A DNA stretch of 64,000 nucleotides from the NCBI RefSeq assembly GCF_003352165.1, contig NZ_CP029176.1, forward strand, positions 3,479,501-3,543,500. The letters run 5' to 3'. The first letter of the stretch is position 1. Each line of letters begins with the position of its first letter. The translations under genes and the position numbers were made by a program. Under the pieces are notes generated by a model that was not told where the DNA came from, searched no databases, and saw nothing but the letters and a program-made list of their open reading frames with translations. Origin of the DNA: Acidibrevibacterium fodinaquatile. Its GTDB lineage: Bacteria > Pseudomonadota > Alphaproteobacteria > Acetobacterales > Acetobacteraceae. This document shows, in pieces, positions 27,130 through 36,625 of the stretch.

Positions 27130-28094
27130 ATCACACCATTCAAAATAATCTCATCCTGTCGGACACAACGCGCTTTGTGCCCTTGCGCTGAGGTAAGCGA
27201 AGGCGGATGAGCGCATGCTGTCGTACGAAAGTCGCAACGCGGTGCAAATCTGCAGCCCTCAGGCATCGCCCCCGGCGGCGGCACCCGGCCAGCAATGGCG
27301 GCGAGCTTCGATTTCCGCGGCGCAAGGCGCGGCATGGCGTGCATCAGACCGGCGCTGTAGGGGTGACGGGGGCAGCGTAACAGCGCTTCGGTGCGCGCAT
27401 CCTCAACAATTTCGCCGGCATACATGGTAAGAATACGTGTGCAAAGATCAGCGACGACGCCGAGATCGTGGCTGATGAATAAGAGTGCGGTGCCGTTGCG
27501 ATCGGCGAGATCAACGAGCAAATCCAGAATTTGCGCTTGCACAGTAACATCGAGTGCAGTGGTCGGTTCATCGGCGATCAGGAGACGCGGCGCGCAGCAG
27601 AGCGCGATTGCAATCAGCGCACGCTGGCGCATGCCGCCGGAAAGTTCGTGGGGATAGGCGGAAAAACGCTGCGTCGGGGCTGGAATGCCCACTTTATCGA
27701 GCATCTCGATCGCCTGCGCGCGTGCCGCCCGCCGTGACAGCCGCTGGTGCGAGCGCAGCGTCTCGACAATCTGCTCGCCGACGGTAAAGACCGGATCGAG
27801 CGCCGTCATGGGTTCCTGAAAGACCATGGCGATATCGCGGCCGCGAATGCGGCGCCAAGCCGCCTCATCGCGAGCCGGGAGATCACGTCCGTCAAATATT
27901 GCCCGGCCCTCACGGCGCGCGCCGGACGGCAACAGGCCGAGCAGCGCAAGTCCGGTAATGCTCTTGCCACAGCCGCTTTCACCTATGAGCCCGACGCGTT
28001 CTCCAGATGCGATGTCGAAAGTGATATCCCGCGTCAGCGCCACCGGCCCCAGCCGGACACCAAGCCCCGCGACCGAGAGTAGCGGCGGCGTCAT
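27126..28094 (-). CDS. ABC transporter ATPase, OppD/DppD type
   Basis: A 322-residue nucleotide-binding subunit. Walker A is [19 protein letters not shown], the Q-loop [20 protein letters not shown], the signature [15 protein letters not shown] and Walker [15 protein letters not shown]. The C-terminal Cys-rich extension [19 protein letters not shown] is present. Its start overlaps the stop of the CoA-transferase gene as ATGA, tying import to CoA chemistry in one operon. Confidence 0.94.
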   Translation of the reverse strand: MTPPLLSVAGLGVRLGPVALTRDITFDIASGERVGLIGESGCGKSITGLALLGLLPSGARREGRAIFDGRDLPARDEAAWRRIRGRDIAMVFQEPMTALDPVFTVGEQIVETLRSHQRLSRRAARAQAIEMLDKVGIPAPTQRFSAYPHELSGGMRQRALIAIALCCAPRLLIADEPTTALDVTVQAQILDLLVDLADRNGTALLFISHDLGVVADLCTRILTMYAGEIVEDARTEALLRCPRHPYSAGLMHAMPRLAPRKSKLAAIAGRVPPPGAMPEGCRFAPRCDFRTTACAHPPSLTSAQGHKARCVRQDEIILNGVI

Positions 28095-30424
28095 CCCACA
28101 CGCTCTTGGGCTGCACGGGGGCGTGGTGGCAGAGCTTCTGTTCCGATGACATCGCGCGCGCGCAGCAATGCGAGGCAGGCGTCATCGATGCCGAGTTTTT
28201 CTCGGAGCACGGCTTCGGTATCGGCGCCCAACGTCGGCGCCGGCTGCCGCACGGGCAACGGGATGCCGTGTTCGCGGATCGGCAGCGAGGCTTGGGGAAA
28301 GCGACCGATCCATGCCCGCTCGACCCATTGCCAGAAGCCGCGTGCGACGAGATGGGGATCGGTGAAGAGATCGAAAGGCGCACGCGCAACGCCGGCGGCG
28401 ACGCCCGCGTGCTGCAACTCAGCCATGGCGGCATCAGCGTCGCGGCGGGCCGTCCAGGCGCTGATCGCGGCTTCGAGTTCTGCCGCGCGCGCGCGGCGCG
28501 CCGACAGCGCCAGCACGGCAAGATCTGCGCGACCGATCACCTCGGCGCAGGCCCGCCACATCGGGTTATCGACAATGCTGAGCGCAAGCCATGCATCGTC
28601 CCCAGCGCAGCGAAACAGTCCTTGCGGCGCAAGCACGGGATGTCGGTTGGCCGCGCGCGGCACCTCCACCCTCCGGCTCGCGCCCATAAGCCAGGGCGCG
28701 AGATGTGGCAGCAAACATTCCACCTGGGCAAGATCTATCCATTGCCCCTCACCGGTTGCAGCGCGATGGCGGAGCGCTACCAGCACAGCGCTCGCGCCGT
28801 TGAGACCGGCAATGGCATCGCCATAGGCGATATGGCTCATCGTCGGCGAGGCATCCGGCGCGGGCAGGAGCGTTGGCAAGCCCGAAGCCTGTTCCAGCGT
28901 GGACCCATAGGCGCGTAGATCGCGACGGTCGCTGTCGGCGCCGAACGCGCACATCGAGAGCATCACGAGCGAGGGATTGACAGCGCGAAGCGCCGCATAG
29001 TCGAGCCCGAGTTTCGGCAGCACGTCGGCGGCGTAATTTTCGATGACCACGTCGGCTTTGGCGACTAGGCGCTTGATGAGCGCCACGCCCTCGGCAGTGG
29101 TGAGATCGAGGGTGATGCCCCGCTTGTTACGGTTAAGAGCATTGAAGCGCCCGGTTTTTTCGTAACGCCGCTCAGCAAAGACCGCCGGGCGATGATCGAC
29201 GCCGCGCCACCAGTCGGGGTAGCGGCAGGCCTCGACCTTGATCACCTCAGCTCCGAGATCAGCCAGCATGCGGCTGGCGAGCGGCCCCGCCCAGCCCATC
29301 GAGAGATCGATGATGGTCATATTCGCGAGTGGCGTCGCCGCATGCGCGGCGATTGTCGTCGCCACGCCGGGACGCATCGTCGCGGGTTCTACCCCGCTCA
29401 CGCGGCCGCCGCGGCGTGGTGGCGTCGCACACAAACGGAGTGGCGAACCTGGACCAAGAAAAGACACGCCGTCAGCATTATGGATCGGCACGATTGCACC
29501 GCGCGCGACCAGCGCAGGATCGGTCAATAGCGCCTCCAGCGTCGGCACCGCGATGATGGGCAATCGCCGTGCCCGGCCTTCGGCACACCAATAAGCGGCG
29601 GGCTTTTCGGCAAGCTTGGGCACGAAGCGCGCCTCAAGCCGCGCCGCCTGCGCCAAGCGCTCAGCGCCGGTGACGAGAGTGGGATCGTTCGCGAGATCCT
29701 CGAGCCCGAGCAGCCGGCAGAACGTGGCCCACTGCGCCGGCGTCACCAATGTCACACCAATCCAGCCATCGGCGGCACGATAGATGCCGAGCGGATAGGT
29801 CGGGGTGAAACGGTTACGCCCAATACGCGGCTGCCGCACGCCCTGCATCCAGGAATCCGCGGTCTGCAATTCGGCAAGCGCGATCGCCGCTTCCTGAACA
29901 CTGACTTCGACAATTCGTGTCTCGCCTGCCGTGCCCGCCAGCAACACGGCGAGGGCTGCCGAAAATGCAACGAGGCCGCCGACGATCGCGGCCTGGAAAT
30001 CCGAGATGGCAAGCGGCGGCCCTTCCATCGAACCAACCGGCTGAACGAGACCAGCGAGCGCGCGGCAGACGAGATCGCTGCCGCGAAATTCGGCATAGGG
30101 GCCGCTACGACCAAACCAAGTGACATCGATGAGAGCTGGTGCGGGCTGCGCATGTGCGAGTTCTGCCAGTGCGGCGCGATCAAGCGCACCTGCAATACAG
30201 AGGTCAAAGCCGCCGGGCACACCATCGGCCGCTGCTATCCGGCGTTTGCCGAAATTTAGAAAAGCCTCGGCAGCGCGATCATAATCTCCGTCCGCCACCG
30301 TGTGATTTGCGGGGACGATTTTGGTCACCTCGGCGCCGAAATCGGCGAACAGCCGCGCGCCATAGCCAGCCGCCGACAAATCACCGCATTCGAGGACGCG
30401 TATTCCCGCAAGGGCTTCTGGCAC
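28091..30424 (-). CDS. tandem-fused family III (CaiB/BaiF) CoA-transferase
   Basis: This 777-residue protein contains two consecutive CaiB/BaiF-type units. Unit 1 runs from about 1 to 360 (GIRVLECGDLSAAGYGARLFADFGAEV). Unit 2 runs from about 370 to 770 (IIDLSMGWAGPLASRMLADLGAEVIKVE, NALNRNKRGITLDL). Single family members are about 400 residues. A candidate catalytic aspartate is seen in both: LAISDFQAAIVGG in unit 1 and HIAYGDAIAGLNG in unit 2. The enzyme moves CoA between carboxylic acids through covalent intermediates. The start is GTG. It is the first gene of the importer operon and divergent from the IclR gene, with an operator-like palindrome between them. Substrate unknown. Unit 1 is the more divergent and could be structural. 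Confidence 0.88.
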   Translation of the reverse strand: MPEALAGIRVLECGDLSAAGYGARLFADFGAEVTKIVPANHTVADGDYDRAAEAFLNFGKRRIAAADGVPGGFDLCIAGALDRAALAELAHAQPAPALIDVTWFGRSGPYAEFRGSDLVCRALAGLVQPVGSMEGPPLAISDFQAAIVGGLVAFSAALAVLLAGTAGETRIVEVSVQEAAIALAELQTADSWMQGVRQPRIGRNRFTPTYPLGIYRAADGWIGVTLVTPAQWATFCRLLGLEDLANDPTLVTGAERLAQAARLEARFVPKLAEKPAAYWCAEGRARRLPIIAVPTLEALLTDPALVARGAIVPIHNADGVSFLGPGSPLRLCATPPRRGGRVSGVEPATMRPGVATTIAAHAATPLANMTIIDLSMGWAGPLASRMLADLGAEVIKVEACRYPDWWRGVDHRPAVFAERRYEKTGRFNALNRNKRGITLDLTTAEGVALIKRLVAKADVVIENYAADVLPKLGLDYAALRAVNPSLVMLSMCAFGADSDRRDLRAYGSTLEQASGLPTLLPAPDASPTMSHIAYGDAIAGLNGASAVLVALRHRAATGEGQWIDLAQVECLLPHLAPWLMGASRRVEVPRAANRHPVLAPQGLFRCAGDDAWLALSIVDNPMWRACAEVIGRADLAVLALSARRARAAELEAAISAWTARRDADAAMAELQHAGVAAGVARAPFDLFTDPHLVARGFWQWVERAWIGRFPQASLPIREHGIPLPVRQPAPTLGADTEAVLREKLGIDDACLALLRARDVIGTEALPPRPRAAQERVG

Positions 30425-30548
30425 CCGTTTCTCCCAGACTTGTCGTTTTTATCCCGCTTGGCGGCACTTTGGCGCCAAAGCAGGTATTTAAAGCTTGTCT
30501 TGATGGGGAGGATAAACCTAAAATCAGCGAACAACAAGCAGAATTAAA

Positions 30549-30563
30549 TTCCGCATAGCGGAA
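30549..30563. promoter_or_regulatory. perfect palindrome, candidate IclR-family operator
   Basis: TTCCGCATAGCGGAA is a perfect inverted repeat (TTCCGC, three-base spacer, GCGGAA). It lies in the 197-bp gap between the divergent CoA-transferase and IclR genes, 59 bp before the IclR ATG. Its form resembles sites bound by IclR-family repressors. It probably controls both directions. Binding is inferred. Confidence 0.65.
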
Positions 30564-30621
30564 CTAAAGGAAGTCCGTTTCGTAGATTGAGCGTAGGGAG
30601 TGGCGCCGTGCGGCGCATCAG

Positions 30622-31458
30622 ATGAAGCCTCAGTCCTCACGCGTCACATCAGCCGGGCAATCCCGCGGCAATGCTGGGCCACGGGAAGCGGTCCCCGATC
30701 GTGAATTCGTGAACGCCGTGGCGCGCGCGCTTGCCATTTTGCACAGCTTCGATGGCGCCGAGGTGGTGCTCGGCAATCACCAGATCGCGGCACGCACCGG
30801 TCTTGCGAAATCCACCGTCGCGCGTCTCACTCATACTTTGCTCCGGACCGGCCATCTCGCGCGGGTGCCCCACGGCGACGGCTATCGTCTCGGTATTGGC
30901 ACGCTGACATTTGCTAGCACGGCATTGCGGGGTCTGGAGTTGCGCCGGGTTATCCGTGGCTGTCTCGCCGAGATTGCCGCCCTCGTGCCCGGCACGATCG
31001 GGCTTGCCGCACGTGATGGGCTGGAGATGGTCTATCTCGACTATGCCCGGGCCGCACATGTGTTGAGCCTGCATTCCACCATCGGCTCGCGGGTGCCGCT
31101 CGCCGAGACTGCCGCCGGGCGCGCCTGGATCATCGCTCAGCCGCGATCCGAGCAAGAAAACGTGTTGGCCTCGCTCGCGGAACGCGACGCTGCAGCGGCG
31201 CGCGCGCTCAGCACTTGGCTTGACGATTATCGGAGTCGCTTCACGCGCGATGGCTACGTCATTTCGTGCGGTGCGTGGAACCCTTACGTCAATGGAGTTG
31301 GCGTCCCAGTATTTTTTCCCACCTATGGGGCAACAATGGTGCTTGTCGCGGGCGTGCTCGCAGCGGAATATGATCGGGAGCGGCTTGACCGCGAAGTGGC
31401 GCCGCTACTGCGTGATCTTGCGACCCGGCTCGCCCGTCTTGAAGATCAAATCAAATGA
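30622..31458 (+). CDS. IclR-family transcriptional regulator
   Basis: A 278-residue regulator. The N-terminal winged helix-turn-helix is VARALAILHSFDG, then GNHQIAARTGLAKSTVARLT and HTLLRTGHLARV. The C-terminal effector domain follows: LAARDGLEMVYLDYARAA, LPLAETAAGRAW-like PLAETAAGRAWI, RFTRDGYVISCGAWNPYVNG. The family represses or activates catabolic genes in response to small organic acids. It is divergent from the CoA-transferase/importer operon and 24 bp upstream of the carboxyltransferase gene, so it probably controls this island. Confidence 0.93.
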   Translation: MKPQSSRVTSAGQSRGNAGPREAVPDREFVNAVARALAILHSFDGAEVVLGNHQIAARTGLAKSTVARLTHTLLRTGHLARVPHGDGYRLGIGTLTFASTALRGLELRRVIRGCLAEIAALVPGTIGLAARDGLEMVYLDYARAAHVLSLHSTIGSRVPLAETAAGRAWIIAQPRSEQENVLASLAERDAAAARALSTWLDDYRSRFTRDGYVISCGAWNPYVNGVGVPVFFPTYGATMVLVAGVLAAEYDRERLDREVAPLLRDLATRLARLEDQIK

Positions 31459-31482
31459 CGTTTGTATAGCGGGAGGTCGAGC

Positions 31483-33039
31483 ATGAACTGGCAGCCAGAA
31501 CTTGATGAATTGCGCCGGCGTGAGGCGCTGGCGCAAGCACTGGGCGGCGCGGAAAAGGTCGCGCGTCAGCACCAGGCCGGGCGGCTCGACGTGCGTGCGC
31601 GCATTTTACATCTCCTCGATCGCGGAAGTTTTCACGAGATCGGTGCCATCGCCGGCAAGGCGCACTACGACGACAACAATGATCTTATGTCCTTCACGCC
31701 CTCCAATTGCGTGATGGGTCGCGGCAGCATCGATGGCCGGCCAGTCATGGTGGTGGGTGATGACTTCACCGTGCGCGGTGGCTCGGCGGATGCCACTATC
31801 CGTGAAAAACCCTTGCTTGCCGAACGTATGGCCAGCGAGTTCCGACTGCCGATCCTGCGCATCATTGAGGGCTCGGGCGGCGGTGGCTCGGTCAAGACGA
31901 TCGAAACCACCGGGCGCGCCAACTTGCCGGGCGGCGTCGGCTCAGCACTCGGTTTTTACTATGCTACCGCGAACATGGCGCTGGTGCCGGTGGTGGCGCT
32001 CGGACTGGGCTCGGTTGCCGGCCTCGGCGCCGCCAGGCTCGCGGCTAGTCATTATTCGGTCATGACGAAATCGTCGGCAATGTTTGTCGCCGGTCCTCCC
32101 GTGGTCGCCCGCCTAGGGCAGGCGCTCGGAAAACAAGAGCTGGGCGGTTGGCAAATCCAAACCCGGAGTGGCGCCGTCGACGATGCCGTCGAGACCGAGG
32201 AAGAAGCGTTTGCGCGCGCTCGGCGCTTCCTTTCCTACCTGCCGAGTTCGGTTTTTGAAGTGCCGCCGATAATGGCCTGCGCCGACGATCCGGCCCGCCG
32301 CGACGAGGCCTTGATGGAGGCGATCCCACGCGATCCGCGCAAAGTCTACAAAATGCGCCCGATCATCGAGACGTTGGTCGATCACGGCAGTTTCTTCGAA
32401 ACGGGCATGTTCTTCGGCCGTCCAATCATCACCGGACTTGCGCGCTTGCATGGCCGCCCCGTCGCCGTCATGGCAGGCGATCCCTATCATTATGGTGGGT
32501 CGTGGACTGCGGAGGCGTGCCAGAAAATCGTCCGCCTCATCGATCTCGCCGAGGTTTTTCATTTGCCGGTCGTGCATCTTGTCGATTGCCCCGGCTTCAT
32601 GATCGGGCTGGAGGCGGAAAAGACGGCGACAATCCGCCATGGCGTGCGCGCAATGGCGGCGATCAACCAATGCAGCGTGCCGTGGTGTAGCATCATCCTG
32701 CGCAATGCCTTTGGTGTCGCCGGCGCCATCCATCAGCCGGCCGGTCGGCTCTCGCTGCGCTACGCCTGGCCCTCCGCGCGCTGGGGATCGCTCCCTCTCG
32801 AAGGCGGAATCGAAGCGGCCTACCGCGCCGAACTTGACGCCGCGCCCGACCCTGAGGCGCGACGCCACGAGATCGAGACGCGGCTCAACAAGCTGCGTTC
32901 GCCCTTCCGCACCGCCGAGAGTTTCTGGGTCGAGGAAATCATCGATCCCCGCGACACACGGCGCCTGCTTTGTGAATTCGCCGATCTCGCCGGCCCGATT
33001 CTGACGCCGGGCCCGACCCATTTCGCCATCCGCCCCTGA
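31483..33039 (+). CDS. acyl-CoA carboxylase carboxyltransferase (beta) subunit
   Basis: A 518-residue carboxyltransferase of the propionyl/methylcrotonyl-CoA carboxylase beta type. It contains RIIEGSGGGGSVKTIETTG and, in the C-terminal half, VHLVDCPGFMIGLEAEKTATIRHG and SLRYAWPSARWGSLPLEGG, the usual acyl-CoA and biotin site regions. The start is ATG 31483, preceded by GGGAGG at good spacing; a TTG 21 bp upstream is unlikely. It is followed by a stand-alone BCCP gene, but no biotin carboxylase gene is adjacent, so it may borrow that activity from elsewhere. It has the same overall fold as the C-terminal half of the single-chain enzyme at 17845-20994, so two carboxylase systems flank one importer. 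Confidence 0.92.
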   Translation: MNWQPELDELRRREALAQALGGAEKVARQHQAGRLDVRARILHLLDRGSFHEIGAIAGKAHYDDNNDLMSFTPSNCVMGRGSIDGRPVMVVGDDFTVRGGSADATIREKPLLAERMASEFRLPILRIIEGSGGGGSVKTIETTGRANLPGGVGSALGFYYATANMALVPVVALGLGSVAGLGAARLAASHYSVMTKSSAMFVAGPPVVARLGQALGKQELGGWQIQTRSGAVDDAVETEEEAFARARRFLSYLPSSVFEVPPIMACADDPARRDEALMEAIPRDPRKVYKMRPIIETLVDHGSFFETGMFFGRPIITGLARLHGRPVAVMAGDPYHYGGSWTAEACQKIVRLIDLAEVFHLPVVHLVDCPGFMIGLEAEKTATIRHGVRAMAAINQCSVPWCSIILRNAFGVAGAIHQPAGRLSLRYAWPSARWGSLPLEGGIEAAYRAELDAAPDPEARRHEIETRLNKLRSPFRTAESFWVEEIIDPRDTRRLLCEFADLAGPILTPGPTHFAIRP

Positions 33040-33086
33040 CCCAATACCCATTCGTCTCATCGATTTTGGCCACAAGGATCTCGATC

Positions 33087-33335
33087 ATGCCGACAAACCT
33101 TCCTCCCGGTCAGCTCAAAATTGTCTCGGACCTCAACGCCTCCGTCTGGCGCGTGCTGGTCGCCGAGGGACAGGCTGTCGCTGCGGGCGAGACCTTGCTT
33201 CTGCTCGAATCGATGAAAATGGAAATCCCCGTTACCGCTCCTGAAGCCGGCACCATCGTCGCCATTCTCGTCGCCGAGGAAACGGTGGTTAACGAGGGCG
33301 ACCCGCTGATCGTCATGTTAAAAAGCGTTGGCTGA
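33087..33335 (+). CDS. stand-alone biotin carboxyl carrier protein
   Basis: An 82-residue biotinyl domain. The biotin acceptor lysine lies in LLLLESMKMEIPV, with the opposite hairpin VVNEGDPLIVM. The domain has no N-terminal extension, unlike AccB. ATG 33087 has AAGGA upstream. It lies 47 bp after the carboxyltransferase gene and probably carries carboxybiotin to it. The biotin carboxylase that charges it must be encoded elsewhere, possibly the N-terminal half of the single-chain enzyme. Confidence 0.9.
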   Translation: MPTNLPPGQLKIVSDLNASVWRVLVAEGQAVAAGETLLLLESMKMEIPVTAPEAGTIVAILVAEETVVNEGDPLIVMLKSVG

Positions 33336-33589
33336 GACGATCTCATACCATGTGTGGACGGCCCCTGGGGTTCAATGGGTCGGACGAGAGATGAGCTTCA
33401 GGTCGAAGGCGTTCATGTGTCCGGCCTGTTGGCGCGGTCGCATGACCGCTGGCCTAGATGGAATCCGCAAGCAAGCGCCAAACAACCGGGCGACCTGAGA
33501 GGGTCATTGGTATTAACGGCATGTCTTGCTTGTCGGTTCGACCGACTGTCATCTCCAGCAGCCCTTAAACCCCGGCACCGGCGCAGGGG

Positions 33590-34606
33590 TCAGGCGGCGC
33601 TTGGCTGACGCCGATACGCCTCACCCCGCGCCATCATGGCCCAGATGATCCGGGCCATCTTGTTGGCTAGCGCGACCGCCGCGAGTTTCTTTGGCTTGCG
33701 CGCCAGCAATCCCAGCAGCCAGGCCGAGCTCGACGACCGCCCCGGTTTGGCGACCCGGATTACCGAGGTCGCGCCGACCACCAGGAGTGTTCGCAATCTT
33801 TCGTTGCCGGCCTTGCTGATCTTGCCCAATCGATGCTTGCCGCCGGTGGAATTCTCCCGCGGCGTCACGCCGAGCCAGGCGGCGAAGTGGCGTCCGCTCT
33901 CGAAGTTCGCCGGGTTTACCGACAGTGCCAGGGTGATCGCCGTGATCGGGCCGATGCCGGGAATCGTCACCAGGAGCTGGCTGACCGGGTTGCTCTTGTG
34001 CTGCTCGAGGAGCTGTTTGTCCATCACCGCGAGCTTGGCATCGAGATCGGCGATATGCTCGCCCATCGCCGCGAAGGCCACCTTGGCAGTTGCGGGGATC
34101 TCGGGCGCCTCGGCCAGGACCGCCAGCAGCGCCTCGATATTGGCCGTGCCTTTGGCCGCGATCACGCCGAATTCGGCCGCATGCCCACGTAGCGCGTTGA
34201 TCGCCGCAGTCCGTTGCCCGACCAGCAACTCCCGGTGCTTCACGATGATAGTCGCCGCCTGTTCGTCGAGGCTCTTCACCGGCACCGTCGGCATGCTCGG
34301 CCGCGACGCCGCTTCGCCGATCGCCTCGGCATCATTGCGGTCGTTCTTGTTGCGCTTGACGAAAGGTTTCACATACTGCGGCGGGATCAGCTTCACCCGA
34401 TGGCCCATGGCACCGAGCCGGCGGCCCCAGTGATGCGCGCCGGCACAGGCTTCCAACGCCACTTCGGTCGGCTCCAGCTTGGCGAAGAACGCCTCGACCT
34501 GCGACCGCCGGAGATCACGACGCAGCACCGGCCGTTCCACCTCATCGACCCCGTGGATCGTGAAGACATGCTTGGACGTGTCGATCGAAATCCGCTTGTA
34601 TGCCAT
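33590..34606 (-). CDS. IS110-family transposase (IS1111-like), intact
   Basis: A 338-residue transposase. The RuvC-like DEDD domain shows RISIDTSKHVFTIHG, ALEACAGAHHWGRRL and KNDRNDAEAIGEAA. The C-terminal domain has the helix-hairpin-helix LLVTIPGIGPITAITLALS, then HFAAWLGVTPRENSTGGKHR with the conserved serine. ATG 34606 is used because it begins the conserved N-terminus and has GGAGAGGG upstream; the open frame extends 204 bp further without support. Non-coding flanks (33336-33589 downstream, 34607-34800 upstream) are of the size expected to encode a bridge RNA. It differs clearly in sequence from the IS110 gene at 598. Confidence 0.93.
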   Translation of the reverse strand: MAYKRISIDTSKHVFTIHGVDEVERPVLRRDLRRSQVEAFFAKLEPTEVALEACAGAHHWGRRLGAMGHRVKLIPPQYVKPFVKRNKNDRNDAEAIGEAASRPSMPTVPVKSLDEQAATIIVKHRELLVGQRTAAINALRGHAAEFGVIAAKGTANIEALLAVLAEAPEIPATAKVAFAAMGEHIADLDAKLAVMDKQLLEQHKSNPVSQLLVTIPGIGPITAITLALSVNPANFESGRHFAAWLGVTPRENSTGGKHRLGKISKAGNERLRTLLVVGATSVIRVAKPGRSSSSAWLLGLLARKPKKLAAVALANKMARIIWAMMARGEAYRRQPSAA

Positions 34607-34831
34607 CGGGCGGCCCTCTCCTTGGGTTGGTTCACGACCCTTTCTTGGCACATCCGATGCCGTGGGGCCGTCCACCCCAACAACCGACTCATGCGATGAT
34701 CGTTTTAGCGTAGTCGCGCGAGGCGCGGGGGCGGAAAAACCTTGCAAAACGATTGGAGCATTGCGCGGTCGTCGCGATCGTGATTTTCTCCCTTTCATGC
34801 CGACCATCATGCGTTTGATGTGGAGGAGAGC

Positions 34832-35839
34832 ATGTCGCCGAAGCTGAACGCGCAGCCGGATGATTTCGAACTATTTCGCTCGCGCCTTGAGAATATCATC
34901 GACCAACGGCATCCCCTGGTGCGGCTGGCGCGGCTGATCGACTAGTCTTTCTTCGAGGCGCGGTTCGGCGCGCTATCTCGACAGTCCGTATGTCCAGGCC
35001 TTCTGCGGCGAGAGCCATTTTCAGCACGCCTTGCCGCTCGATCGCTCCTCGATGACGCGCTGGCGCCGTGGCGGAGAAGCACGACGAGCGCGCCACCATC
35101 GACACCACCGCACCGCCGAAGGCGGTTTCCTATCCGACAGACAGCAAGCTGCGGCAGCGGGGAATCGAAACGCTGGCCCAGATGGCGCGCAAGCACGGCA
35201 TCACGCGCCGCTTGTCCTACCGCCGGGTTGCCGGCGCCGCGCGTCGGGAAGCGGCGCGCCTAATCATGGCGGCAAGTTCCGCGAGGCCGAGGCCCGCGTG
35301 CGCCGCTTGCGCACCTGGCTCGGGCGTCTTGCGCGCGACATCGTGCGCAAGATGGCGGGCAACGCCAAAGCGAAGGCGGCATCTGCCGAAATGCTCGGCT
35401 TGATCAATCGCCCGCTCCGCCAGAAGCGCTCCGACCGCGGCGCCGACAAACTTTATTCCCTGCACGCGCCCGAGGAGGCATGCATCGGCAAAGGCAAGGC
35501 GAGAACGCGCTTTGCATTCGGCGTCAAAGTTTCAGTTGCCACCACTAACGGGCAAGCACCCGGCGGGCGGTTCCTCCTCGGCATGCAGAGCCTACCGGCA
35601 ATCCCAATGACGGCCACACCCTGGCCGGGCAGATCGAACAGGTCGAGCGGATCACCGGCACCGCCATCGCCCGTGTCTATGTCGATCGCCGCGATCGTGG
35701 CCACGACGCCGATCGGGCCCGCGTTTTCATCAGCCGCCAAAAGCGCGGCATCACCCCCACCCTCCGCCGCGAGTTGCGCAGCCGCGCCGCCAGGGTTCTT
35801 TCCGGAATGCCGATAGGCTTGACTCGATTCTTCAGCTAA
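34832..35839 (+). pseudogene. degenerate IS5-type transposase
   Basis: Pieces of an IS5-family transposase appear in several frames. MSPKLNAQPDDFELFRSRLE, then IIDQRHPLVRLARLID, is followed by an in-frame TAG at 34943. The order continues with an AFCGESHFQH-like segment, IDTTAPPKAVSYPTDSKLRQ, VRRLRTWLGRLARDIVRKM, KLYSLHAPEEACIGKGKA and FGVKVSVATTNG. The end (RVYVDRRDRGHDADRARVF, TPTLRRELRSRAARVLSG) is in a third frame. Frameshifts, a stop and at least one deletion make it inactive. Confidence 0.85.
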
Positions 35840-35854
35840 TCGGCCGCCACGGAC

Positions 35855-36496
35855 TCAGAACGAGGGGACGCATGAGGGTGAGTGGATTTGGAGCATGGCG
35901 AAGAATTCCCGCCGCGTTGCTGGATCGTCGCGGAAAGCGCCGAGCATACGGCTGGTGGTCATCGTCACCCCGTGTTTATGGACGCCGCGTGTGGTCATGC
36001 ATTGATGCGCCGCCTCGATCACCACCGCCACTCCGCGCGGTTCCAGAACTTCGTTTATGGTGGCAGCGATCTGTGCGGTTAGCTTCTCCTGAATCTGCAG
36101 CCGCTTGCCATAGGCCTCGACAACGCGGGCAAGCTTGCTGATACCGACGACGCGATGCGCCGGCAGATAGGCCACATGCGCGCGCCCGATGATCGGTGCC
36201 ATGTGGTGCTCACAGACACTTTCGAGCCGAATATTACGCAGCAGCACGATCTCGTCGTAACCTTCCACTTCCTCAAAGGTTCGAGTGAGCAGTGCTACCG
36301 GATCAGTATCGTAGCCAGCAAAAAATTCCTCATAGGCACGGGCGACACGCGCTGGTGTATCGCGTAGACCCTCACGACCGGGATTATCGCCAGCCCAGCG
36401 CAGTAGAATACGAACTGCCGCTTCCGCCTCCTTGCGCGATGGGCGATCGGCGATCCGTTGGCTGCGTAGCTTCGATTGGCTGACGATGACATTCAT
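35855..36496 (-). CDS. folE: GTP cyclohydrolase I
   Basis: A 213-residue enzyme converting GTP to 7,8-dihydroneopterin triphosphate, the first step of folate synthesis and in many organisms of pterin supply. Zinc-ligand and catalytic motifs are present: [13 protein letters not shown] and [17 protein letters not shown], with the GTP-binding [13 protein letters not shown] between them. These cysteines mark the zinc-dependent type IA form. The gene stands alone, 16 bp from the dead IS5 copy. H4MPT-using bacteria make that cofactor from a GTP-derived pterin too, but a direct link to the H4MPT cluster 10 kb away is inference. Confidence 0.96.
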   Translation of the reverse strand: MNVIVSQSKLRSQRIADRPSRKEAEAAVRILLRWAGDNPGREGLRDTPARVARAYEEFFAGYDTDPVALLTRTFEEVEGYDEIVLLRNIRLESVCEHHMAPIIGRAHVAYLPAHRVVGISKLARVVEAYGKRLQIQEKLTAQIAATINEVLEPRGVAVVIEAAHQCMTTRGVHKHGVTMTTSRMLGAFRDDPATRREFFAMLQIHSPSCVPSF

Positions 36497-36625
36497 TGCG
36501 CGAACTTCTCCTTCCCGGTGAAGACCGCCGACGATGTGGTAAAATCCTTAATTCGATATCTACAAAAACATCAGCGTTGGAGCCCACGAATTCACAACTC
36601 AGTGAGTTTTTGTTACGAACAAGAC

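Noticed and set aside
31462-31482. TTG start adding seven residues to the carboxyltransferase
   Set aside because: ATG 31483 has a strong GGGAGG at correct spacing, and the added residues are the ribosome-binding region itself.
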